Source of the DNA: Mammaliicoccus sp. Dog046
GTDB taxonomy: Bacteria > Bacillota > Bacilli > Staphylococcales > Staphylococcaceae
Length of the DNA stretch: 64,000 bases
Assembly: GCF_034039665.1 (NCBI RefSeq)
Contig: NZ_CP120131.1
Coordinates: 310,001 to 374,000, forward strand
Direction of reading: 5' to 3'
The first letter of the stretch is position 1. Each line of letters begins with the position of its first letter. Position numbers and translations under genes: made by a program. Below, in pieces: positions 43,357 through 50,833 of the stretch. The notes below the pieces were generated by a model, which saw nothing but the letters and a program-made list of their open reading frames with translations, made no database searches and had not been told where the DNA came from.

Positions 43357-44385
43357 ATGAAAAAAATAGGTATTACGATGGGGGATCCAGCAGGAATTGG
43401 CCCGGAAATATCAATCAAAGCTTTTAATGACAGTGCTTTATATGAAAGGTGTCATCCATTATTAGTGGGTGATCAAAGTGTAATAGAACATTATTTAATG
43501 AATCATCCAGAATTATCATTAAAAGTGAATGTCATCGATGATCCTAATGAAGGTAAGTATACATTTGGAACAATAGATTTAATCGATTTAAATCTAGTCG
43601 ATATGCGTTCGTTCCAAGTTGGAGAAGTCTCTGAAGTAGGTGGCAACGCAGCATTTCAATATGTGAAAGAAGTCATTCGTTTAGCTTTAGATAAGAAGAT
43701 TGATGCAACAGTGACGAATCCTTTAAATAAAGAAGCGATGAATTCAGCCGGTCACCATTACGCTGGTCATACTGAAATATATGCGGATTTAACAAATACA
43801 GAGAAATACACAATGATGTTAGCTGATGGAAATTTACGTGTCGTTCATGTATCAACACATGTTTCGTTAAGAGAAGCATGTGATCGTGCCACGAAACAAC
43901 GCGTACTTGATGTCATACACATTGCGAATCAAGCGTGTAAAGATTTAGGTATTGCTGAACCACGAATCGCAGTAGCAGGATTAAATCCACATTGTGGAGA
44001 AAATGGATTGTTTGGTGATGAAGAAATTAATGAAATTAATCCAGCTGTGGAAGCGGCAAAATTAGAAGGAATAGACGTCTACGGTTCTTTACCAGCAGAT
44101 ACTTTATTCTCGAAAGCAAATGGTGGAATGTATGACATCGTAGTTGCGATGTATCACGACCAAGGGCATATCCCATTAAAATTATTAGGTTTTGTTTATG
44201 ATCAGGAAAAACAAAATTGGAAAGCTGTCGAGGGCGTAAACATTACTTTGAACTTACCTATTATTCGAACATCTGTCGATCATGGTACTGCATTTGATCA
44301 AGCAGGACAATGGACGGCTAGTGAAGCAAGTTTAGTTAATGCAATTGATTATGCAATTCGATTAGCTGAAAACACAAATAAATAG
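43357..44385 (+). CDS. pdxA2: 4-phospho-D-threonate 3-dehydrogenase (PdxA2-like)
   Basis: A 342-residue PdxA-family enzyme: MGDPAGIGPEISIKAF, TNPLNKEAMNSAGHHYAGHTEIYAD (metal histidine), AGLNPHCGENG and AMYHDQGHIPLKLLGF (second metal histidines). Classic PdxA acts in vitamin B6 synthesis by the DXP route, which staphylococci do not use; PdxA2 instead oxidises and decarboxylates 4-phospho-D-threonate to DHAP. Pairing with a DUF1537 kinase two genes upstream supports the catabolic role. Confidence 0.88.
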   Translation: MKKIGITMGDPAGIGPEISIKAFNDSALYERCHPLLVGDQSVIEHYLMNHPELSLKVNVIDDPNEGKYTFGTIDLIDLNLVDMRSFQVGEVSEVGGNAAFQYVKEVIRLALDKKIDATVTNPLNKEAMNSAGHHYAGHTEIYADLTNTEKYTMMLADGNLRVVHVSTHVSLREACDRATKQRVLDVIHIANQACKDLGIAEPRIAVAGLNPHCGENGLFGDEEINEINPAVEAAKLEGIDVYGSLPADTLFSKANGGMYDIVVAMYHDQGHIPLKLLGFVYDQEKQNWKAVEGVNITLNLPIIRTSVDHGTAFDQAGQWTASEASLVNAIDYAIRLAENTNK

Positions 44386-44402
44386 TAGGAAGGTGAAATA
44401 GA

Positions 44403-45566
44403 ATGTCCAAATTAAAAGTAGTTCGTCATTCTGAACCAAATGGAACGATGTATCGTGATGATTTCTTAAATATCGATTTCGGATTGATTCCTACGGGAGG
44501 TAATCAAACTGCACATGCACCAACACTTATCGAAACAAATGATGGTGGCATGTTATGTGCATGGTTTGCTGGAAGCTTTGAAGGAAGTGGCGATATCTCT
44601 GTTGTTGTTTCGAAATTAGATGCCAGTTCTGAAACGTGGTCAACGCCCGTGAAAGTTTCACAAGGAGAAGATAGAAGTGAACAAAATCCTGCATTTTTCA
44701 GAGCAACAAACGATGAAATATGGTTGATTTATACATCTCAAGTATCTCGTCAAGAAGGAAAAGATAATATGCAATTCACATCAATCGTCATGGTGCAAAA
44801 ATCTATGGACGAAGGTCAAACATGGACGGATGCTGAAGTGCTGTTTGAAAGCGAGGGTACTTTTTCTAGACAAGCGATTCAAGTGCTTAGTAACGGACGA
44901 TGGATATTTAGTACATGGTTATGTGAAGATGCAGCTGATGGATTAACCAATGATCCAACTGAGTTTCAAATATCTGATGATAAAGGCGAATCATGGAAAG
45001 CAGTTCGAATGCCTGATAGCAGTGGACGTGTCCATGCAAATGTTATAGAAGTTGAAGCGGGACATTTAATTGCTTTTATGCGTAGTCGTTTTGCAGATTA
45101 TATATATAGAAGTGAGTCATTTGATTTCGGTGATACATGGACAATTCCTGAGGCGACTATTCTTCCGAACAACAATTCAAGTATCAGTGCAATTAAATTA
45201 CATTCAGGAGAAATTGCATTAAGTTATAACTTGAATTCAGCACCACAAGCATCATTTGGCAATATTGCATGGCCAGGTTTAAGAAATCCAGTTGCAGTGT
45301 CAGTGAGTGAAGATTTTGGAAAAACATGGCCAATTGGTCGAATCTTTGAACAAGCTGAGGGATATTTCGGAACCGAGAATAAAACAAATAACGCTCAATA
45401 TGAGTACCCAACATTGTATCAAGATAAAAATAAACGACTGCATCTTGTTTATGCATACAAAAATCGATTATGTGTAAAATATGTACGATTTAGTTTGGAA
45501 GATTTATATGGAACGAAGAGAGAATCAATCGGTCTTTATAATCCAACGTCTGGTGAAGGCGTATAA
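44403..45566 (+). CDS. Cytoplasmic Asp-box (BNR) sialidase-like protein
   Basis: A 387-residue beta-propeller with at least four Asp boxes (SXDXGXXW type): KSMDEGQTWTDAE, SDDKGESWKAV, ESFDFGDTWTIP and SEDFGKTWPIG. APTLIETNDGGMLCAWFAGS near the N-terminus and RNPVAVSVSED near the C-terminus match the BNR_2 sialidase-fold group. No signal peptide or anchor is present, so it acts inside the cell. Its position before an N-acetylneuraminate-lyase-superfamily aldolase is suggestive, but the operon as a whole looks like acid-sugar catabolism. It could be a glycosidase, lyase or lactonase; activity unproven. Confidence 0.8.
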   Translation: MSKLKVVRHSEPNGTMYRDDFLNIDFGLIPTGGNQTAHAPTLIETNDGGMLCAWFAGSFEGSGDISVVVSKLDASSETWSTPVKVSQGEDRSEQNPAFFRATNDEIWLIYTSQVSRQEGKDNMQFTSIVMVQKSMDEGQTWTDAEVLFESEGTFSRQAIQVLSNGRWIFSTWLCEDAADGLTNDPTEFQISDDKGESWKAVRMPDSSGRVHANVIEVEAGHLIAFMRSRFADYIYRSESFDFGDTWTIPEATILPNNNSSISAIKLHSGEIALSYNLNSAPQASFGNIAWPGLRNPVAVSVSEDFGKTWPIGRIFEQAEGYFGTENKTNNAQYEYPTLYQDKNKRLHLVYAYKNRLCVKYVRFSLEDLYGTKRESIGLYNPTSGEGV

Positions 45567-45622
45567 CGTTATAAATAAGTAATATTGATTTAACAAAAGA
45601 GGAAAATTAAGGAGAGATATCA

Positions 45623-46531
45623 ATGAAACCAATAGAATTAAAAGGGATTATAAGTCCAATTTTGACGCCAATGTTTGATGATGGAAGTATCAATTTAGAT
45701 GAACTTAGATTACAAGTGGACCGTATGATTGCACATGGAATTCATGGCATATTTGCATTTGGTACAAATGGAGAAGGATATATTTTATCTGCCTCAGAGA
45801 AAAGGTCAGTATTAGAAACAGTAGTAGATCAAGTGAATGGTCGAGTGCCCGTATATGCTGGAACTGGTGCAATTTCAACACTAGAGACAATTGAACAAAG
45901 TACGATGGCCAAAGAGGTAGGTGCAGACGTTCTATCTATTATTACACCAAGTTTTGCAGCCGCTAGCCAAGAAGAATTATATATTCATTTCAAAGCAGTT
46001 GCTGAATCAGTAGATATGCCAATTGTTTTATACAACATACCTGCACGAACAGGAAATTCAATTGCACCGGAAACAGTTGCAAAGTTATCTAAAATTAAAA
46101 ATATTGTTGGTGTTAAAGATTCTAGTGGTAACTTCTCCAATATTCTTGCTTATATTGAAGCTGGTAAAGAGAAAGATAATGGTGAATTTTATACTTTATC
46201 AGGGAATGATCAATTAATCACTTGGACATTAATGGCTGGAGGAACAGGTGGGATTGCAGGTTGTGCCAATGTATATCCTAAAACGATGGCCTCTATTTAC
46301 GATTTGTTTATTTCGGGAGATATAGAAGGTGCGCGTAAAACAAACGAAAGTATTCAAACATTCCGATCTTGTTTTAAATACGGAAATCCAAATACAATCG
46401 TTAAAACAGCAACAGCTTTATTGGGACATAATGTTGGGCCTTGTCGAGCACCATTTAATCAAGTACCACAAGCAGGCATTGATGCCTTGAAATCAGTACT
46501 AAACGATAATCAATCCAAAAATATGCATTAA
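45623..46531 (+). CDS. DapA/NanA superfamily aldolase (dihydrodipicolinate synthase family)
   Basis: A 302-residue (beta/alpha)8 class I aldolase. FAFGTNGEGYILSASEKRSV, AGTGAISTLETIEQS, the YNIPARTGNSI tyrosine motif and the Schiff-base lysine in IVGVKDSSGNFSNI are all seen. Members include DapA, N-acetylneuraminate lyase and 2-keto-3-deoxy acid aldolases or dehydratases. Since it sits between a sialidase-like protein and a carrier, splitting of a keto-deoxy acid into pyruvate and an aldehyde is likely. Lysine-pathway DapA is improbable in this context. Confidence 0.88.
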   Translation: MKPIELKGIISPILTPMFDDGSINLDELRLQVDRMIAHGIHGIFAFGTNGEGYILSASEKRSVLETVVDQVNGRVPVYAGTGAISTLETIEQSTMAKEVGADVLSIITPSFAAASQEELYIHFKAVAESVDMPIVLYNIPARTGNSIAPETVAKLSKIKNIVGVKDSSGNFSNILAYIEAGKEKDNGEFYTLSGNDQLITWTLMAGGTGGIAGCANVYPKTMASIYDLFISGDIEGARKTNESIQTFRSCFKYGNPNTIVKTATALLGHNVGPCRAPFNQVPQAGIDALKSVLNDNQSKNMH

Positions 46532-46570
46532 TTCGCTGGGGTTTAAGGGATTAAAAGTGGAGGGGATAGT

Positions 46571-47857
46571 ATGACTGTAGAAATGATTATTACATTAGCA
46601 ATTACAGTAGTCATGATTGTACTAATAATGATAGATAAAATACCTTTCGGTGCAGCGCCACTATTTGCGTGTTTACTGTTAGTTATATTTGGAATTACGG
46701 ATATTAAAGGGGCATTTGCAGGATTTTCGAATTCAACTGTTATCATGTTAGCAGAATTTATGGCAATTATAGCGGCGTTACAGAAGACGAATTTTATTAC
46801 AGCATTTAAAAATGCGATGTTTTCAATGGCAGATAAAGGTGGGTTTAAATCTTATTTGCTCATTATCTTGATTGTTATGTTGGGATGTAGTCTATTTGGT
46901 ACAGGGTCAACAGCATATTATGTGTTAACAATAGGTTTGTTATCTACGTTACCTTATACAAAGAAATTACCACCATCAAAAGTGATTATGACAGCTGGAT
47001 TTGCAGCTAATCATCCACTCATACCATTCAATACTGCGTTACAATATGGTATTGTCATAGCTGTTTTAAACTCAGTAGGTGAATCAATTAATGTTTCGGT
47101 ATTTAAGTTTGCGATTGTAAATTTATTTTTAACGATTGGTTTTCTGGTAAATTGTATTATTCAATATAAATTCTTACCAGATCATCCAATTGCAGATACA
47201 AGTACAAAGGATATTAAATTACAAGAAAATGAAAGCGTTTCCGATAAGATGCCGAAATGGAAAGAATACATCACATACGGTGCGTTTGCCTTCGCTGTAG
47301 TAGGAATGTTGTTACAAAGTAAAATTGGTGATGCAGGGTATGCGATGGCAGGGCTATCAGTAGCAGTGATACTTATGTTTGGTATTTTGAGCTTTACAGA
47401 AATTAGAGATGCATTAAGTGCACCAATTATTTTACTTACTGCAGGTGTGATAGGCGTTGCTAATGCACTGGGAAGTACAGGATTAACGAAATTAGTAGGG
47501 ACATCTGTTGCAGATTTGCTAGGTAATAATGTAAATGCATTTGTAATGATATTGGTGTTCTGTATTTTGACAAGTTTATTAGCGACGTTGACTGGTTCAA
47601 CAATAGGGACCGTATATGTCATAGCACCTTTAGCAATAACAATTTGTACAGGTTTAGGATTAGATCCAACAGCAGCTGTTTGCGCGATTGTCATTTCGGG
47701 ATGGTGTGGTCATTTCTTACCAATTGATGGTATGCCAGCGATGGTATTAGGATATGGTAAATATACTGCCGCCCAATTTTGGAAATTCACTATTCCTCAA
47801 TATTTTATAAGACTTGTATTTTTAACAGCAGGTGCGCTATTAATGTTCCCTGTGTAA
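46571..47857 (+). CDS. SLC13/ion-transporter superfamily carboxylate carrier
   Basis: A 428-residue membrane protein with about 11-12 segments. IPFGAAPLFACLLLVIFGIT, the re-entrant-type loops LFGTGSTAYYVLTIG and LATLTGSTIGTVYVIAP, and the pseudo-twofold repeat fit the DASS/IT superfamily that imports di- or tricarboxylates and other organic anions. It is the likely uptake system for the operon substrate. GGAGGGGA lies before the ATG. Confidence 0.82.
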   Translation: MTVEMIITLAITVVMIVLIMIDKIPFGAAPLFACLLLVIFGITDIKGAFAGFSNSTVIMLAEFMAIIAALQKTNFITAFKNAMFSMADKGGFKSYLLIILIVMLGCSLFGTGSTAYYVLTIGLLSTLPYTKKLPPSKVIMTAGFAANHPLIPFNTALQYGIVIAVLNSVGESINVSVFKFAIVNLFLTIGFLVNCIIQYKFLPDHPIADTSTKDIKLQENESVSDKMPKWKEYITYGAFAFAVVGMLLQSKIGDAGYAMAGLSVAVILMFGILSFTEIRDALSAPIILLTAGVIGVANALGSTGLTKLVGTSVADLLGNNVNAFVMILVFCILTSLLATLTGSTIGTVYVIAPLAITICTGLGLDPTAAVCAIVISGWCGHFLPIDGMPAMVLGYGKYTAAQFWKFTIPQYFIRLVFLTAGALLMFPV

Positions 47858-47878
47858 CAGATGACTGGAGATGAAAGT

Positions 47879-48226
47879 ATGAGCAATCAATTTGAACTTG
47901 AGCATATTGGAATTAATACTGAAAACGAAAATGAAGCTTTAGCACTTGCTTCACAATTAAGCTTTATTTTTAATTTAGAATCAAGGCATGGTCAGAAATC
48001 AGAATTTGCAGGAAAATATTTTGAATGTATGAAAGCACCTTATTTAGGTAAGCATGGGCATATAGCAATGAAGACAGAAGATTTAGAAGCGGCGGTTGAA
48101 GAGTTGAAAGAAAAGGGAATTAAATTTAATTCAAGCACTGCTGCTTACGATGATCAAGAGAAATTAAAAAATATATATTTAGAAGAAGAATATGGAGGAT
48201 TTGCGATTCATATTTTGCAAAAATAA
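47879..48226 (+). CDS. VOC-fold small protein at the end of the acid-sugar operon
   Basis: A 115-residue single-domain protein. LEHIGINTENENEALALASQ, FEC-containing KYFECMKAPYLGKHGHIAMKTEDLEAAVEEL and GGFAIHILQK show the paired beta-alpha-beta-beta-beta pattern of vicinal oxygen chelate proteins. It resembles small VOC proteins found next to keto-deoxy-acid aldolase genes, possibly isomerases or epimerases of the pathway; this is inference. ATG 47879 is chosen with GGAG 8 nt upstream, rather than 47861. Confidence 0.72.
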   Translation: MSNQFELEHIGINTENENEALALASQLSFIFNLESRHGQKSEFAGKYFECMKAPYLGKHGHIAMKTEDLEAAVEELKEKGIKFNSSTAAYDDQEKLKNIYLEEEYGGFAIHILQK

Positions 48227-48235
48227 TTATTATAA

Positions 48236-48306
48236 GTGGCTGGGACATAATGTAATGTCTCAGTCACTTTTAATATCTTGGCAGTAAATTTCTGTCCCGC
48301 TCCCTT
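48236..48306. repeat. Shortened staphylococcal intergenic element
   Basis: GTGGCTGGGACATAATGTAA, TGTCTCAGTCAC and the CTTGGCAGTA segment are joined directly to TTTCTGTCCCGCTCCC. Compared with 29785-29949, the central roughly 100 bp (nested stem and GGGGCGGGACT) is missing. It also acts as terminator of the operon. Confidence 0.75.
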
Positions 48307-48405
48307 ATTTTTATAACGACATATATTCTTTTATGATGTGATTTATATTTTAAATAATGGTAAAATTTCATTAACACAATACGATAAAAAAATGGAGTGA
48401 TAACA

Positions 48406-48837
48406 ATGTCTAACAATACAAATTTAGAAGATATAAAGAAAAGTGTAGTACTTAATGCAAATGTTGAAACTGTGTGGGATGCTGTAGCTACATCTAAAGG
48501 AATTGCTGCATGGTGGATGAATAACGACTTTGTACCATCTGTAGGCGAAGCATTCACATTATATACTGAAGGTTATGGAGAATCACCTTGCAAAGTGACA
48601 AATATAATTCCTAATGAAGAAGTGAGATTTATATGGGGTAAAGATTGGACTGCTTCATTTAAATTACGAAAAATTGATGGCCATACAACAGAATTCACAC
48701 TCATTCATTCGGGGTGGGACGATGAAAAAGAAACCGAATTTGGTCAGCCACATAGTGAGGTTCGAGGATTTATGGATCAAGGATGGGATAAAATTATAAA
48801 CGAAAGCTTAGTGTCATACGTAGAGAAACAAGGTTAG
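48406..48837 (+). CDS. SRPBCC / AHSA1-domain protein
   Basis: A 143-residue START-like protein. IKKSVVLNANVETVWDAVAT, SKGIAAWWMNNDFVPSVG and the C-terminal FMDQGWDKIINESLVSYVEK fit the AHSA1 (Aha1 C-terminal-like) branch. Such proteins bind hydrophobic ligands; many are stress-linked but uncharacterised. ATG 48406 has GGAG 8 nt upstream and is preferred over the GTG at 48397. Confidence 0.88.
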   Translation: MSNNTNLEDIKKSVVLNANVETVWDAVATSKGIAAWWMNNDFVPSVGEAFTLYTEGYGESPCKVTNIIPNEEVRFIWGKDWTASFKLRKIDGHTTEFTLIHSGWDDEKETEFGQPHSEVRGFMDQGWDKIINESLVSYVEKQG

Positions 48838-48875
48838 AAGATTTAGCTCTTGCAGATGATTCTGAAGTTTAAAAG

Positions 48876-48917
48876 AAGCGCATTAACAGGTTTCAATTCA
48901 ACTGTTAATGCGCTTTA
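48876..48917. terminator. Bidirectional terminator
   Basis: AAGCGCATTAACAG pairs with CTGTTAATGCGCTT around GTTTCAATTCAA, between convergent genes. Confidence 0.88.
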
Positions 48918-48922
48918 TTTAT

Positions 48923-49216
48923 TTAAATATCTACTTTATAAAAATGTTCGACGACTGGAAATGGCTCATAATAATGGTGTAATAATTGTTTCCATTCATG
49001 ATACTCACTAGATTCTCGGAAACCTACTGTATGGTCCTCTAGCGTTTCCCACTCGATTAATAATAAATACTGTCCTTCTTCTTCAATGCATTTGTTTAAT
49101 GAGTGCTTAATGTACCCTTTCATTGAACGAATAATTTTAGATGCTTCTTTAAAAGACTTTTCAAAATCATTTTCTTTGTTCTTTTTAACATGTAGCATGG
49201 CACTTTCGAGTATCAT
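48923..49216 (-). CDS. ABM-domain monooxygenase-like protein
   Basis: A 97-residue protein with the antibiotic-biosynthesis-monooxygenase fold: MILESAMLHVKK, RSMKGYIKHSLNKCIEEEGQ and YLLLIEWETLEDHTVGFRES. Similar in size and order to the protein at 7941 but clearly divergent from it. Probably a small dimeric enzyme acting on quinones or similar electrophiles; substrate unknown. Confidence 0.82.
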   Translation of the reverse strand: MILESAMLHVKKNKENDFEKSFKEASKIIRSMKGYIKHSLNKCIEEEGQYLLLIEWETLEDHTVGFRESSEYHEWKQLLHHYYEPFPVVEHFYKVDI

Positions 49217-49397
49217 ATTCGCACGTCCTTATTTTATATTTGAATGTTATTTTACATTAATAATGTTATATCTGCATTATTTTACTTTTTATAACTAATT
49301 GGAATGCCAAAATAGATTTTGATACGTTGGTATAAAGTGATAATATTGAAATTAACATAAGATGATTGATTTTAGTAATGAAGAAGAGGGGATTTAT

Positions 49398-50201
49398 ATG
49401 TGTGATTTAAGCCATGAACTGGCTAATCCGATTGCGATATTTGATACGGGTATAGGGAGTTATGCGATTGTTGAGCATGTTAAAGAGCAATTTCCGAAAC
49501 AAGATTTAATTTACTTAGCTGATCGGAATCAATTTCCATATGGTAGTAAGTCGAAACCGGAACTAATGAACGTGATTCGTCAAACAATTGCTTATTTGGA
49601 AACGTGGAATCCGAGTTTAATTGTTGTCGCATCAAATGCACCAACGATTACTGTGCTAGAAGAAGTAGCAAAAGAATTTGATACAGAAGTAATAGGTGTC
49701 TATCCTCCTATTGAAGATGCGATAGAAGCGTCTACTTCTAAAAAAGTAGGTGTATTAGGTGTACAATCATTAATTGAAAGTGATGAATTAACGACATACA
49801 TCAATCAAACATCTAAAGGCGCATCTGTATATAAATTTGATGTATCTATATTAGTAGAGCTTGTTGAAAGCGGAGAATTTCTTACAGATAAATATCGAAC
49901 TTTAATGACTACGAAAAAAGTCATTGATGACATATTAGAAACTCATGAAGAAATTGATGTGTTCACATTATCATCTACACACTTACCTTGGTTATATAGT
50001 TATTTTAAAACGCTCTATCCAAATATTATGTTTATAAATCCAGCACAAACTGTTATTGATAATATAGGGAAAAAAGCAACTAAAGGAAATGGGATAATAA
50101 AAACTTTAGTGACAACAAATGATAACTATACAATAGAAGAGTTTCAAACAATGCTTGAAAGACTCAACGTACAGTTAGATATAGAAGAAATTAAAATATA
50201 A
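49398..50201 (+). CDS. Glutamate racemase homologue lacking both catalytic cysteines
   Basis: A 267-residue member of the aspartate/glutamate racemase superfamily. IAIFDTGIGSYAIVEHVKEQ, LADRNQFPYGSKS and GVYPPIEDAIEASTSKKVGVLG follow MurI closely. But the first active-site motif, normally ACNTAS, is ASNAPT, and the second, normally GCTHYP, is SSTHLP: both acid/base cysteines are serine. Racemisation is therefore unlikely; a binding, regulatory or different enzymatic role is possible. ATG at 49398 has GAGGGG upstream; the longer frame starts at 49362. Not seen as a frameshifted or decayed gene, so the replacement looks maintained. Confidence 0.85.
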   Translation: MCDLSHELANPIAIFDTGIGSYAIVEHVKEQFPKQDLIYLADRNQFPYGSKSKPELMNVIRQTIAYLETWNPSLIVVASNAPTITVLEEVAKEFDTEVIGVYPPIEDAIEASTSKKVGVLGVQSLIESDELTTYINQTSKGASVYKFDVSILVELVESGEFLTDKYRTLMTTKKVIDDILETHEEIDVFTLSSTHLPWLYSYFKTLYPNIMFINPAQTVIDNIGKKATKGNGIIKTLVTTNDNYTIEEFQTMLERLNVQLDIEEIKI

Positions 50202-50210
50202 ACGACTCAT

Positions 50211-50247
50211 CCCTCAAAATCTAAACAAGATTTTGAGGGATTTTTTG
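50211..50247 (+). terminator. Terminator of the racemase homologue gene
   Basis: CCCTCAAAATC pairs with GATTTTGAGGG around TAAACAA, followed by T6. Confidence 0.9.
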
Positions 50248-50263
50248 ATATTTCAATAGGAAT

Positions 50264-50583
50264 GATTGCAAGAGTGGGGAAACGTGCAACGATTGAGGTG
50301 AAATGATTGCAAGACTCACGAAACGTGCAACGATTGAGGTGAAATGATTGCAAGACTTGGGAAACGTGCAACGATTGAGGTGAAATGATTGCAAGACTGG
50401 GGAAACGTGCAACGATTGAGGTGAAATGATTGCAAGACTCGAGAAACGTGCAACGATCGGGGTGGAATGATTGCAAGACTCGGGAAACGTGCAACGATCG
50501 GGGCAAAATGATTGCAAGACTCACGAAACGTGCAACGATCGGGGCAAAATGATTGCAAGACTCACGAAATGTGCAACGAAAAA
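50264..50583. repeat. Tandem array of 8 x 41-bp palindromic units (family F)
   Basis: GATTGC positions 50264, 50305, 50346, 50387, 50428, 50469, 50510 and 50551 are exactly 41 bp apart. Unit: TTGCAAGACTCACGAAACGT then GCAACGATTGAGGTGAAATGA. The TTGC/GCAA arms are 16 nt apart, the same geometry and period as family D. A C-rich stretch (about 50620-50725: TCCTCCTCCGCCACCCTC) follows. Confidence 0.95.
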
Positions 50584-50833
50584 GGGTCCTATTTATCAAG
50601 ACTAGGCAAACGTGATAAATAGAGCCACTCCTTTGCTCAAATACCTAACACATTGATACTTCAATCTTTTGATATCCTCCTCCGCCACCCTCAGAACTCA
50701 CCCCATATCTCATCCCGCATAGGCCATTAGTATGAATTTGTTAGAAAAGTAGCAAAATTCAAAAATTAAAACATTGTATTTAATTTTTTGTGATAAAATT
50801 TTAAATAATAGATATAAGGGAGGGTGATTTACT

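Noticed and set aside
47182-47694. 170-residue frame antisense to the SLC13-like gene
   Set aside because: Opposite-strand shadow of a hydrophobic gene without start signals.
50207-50599. Repeat proteins on the minus strand
   Set aside because: Translation of family F repeats in several frames; no start signal.
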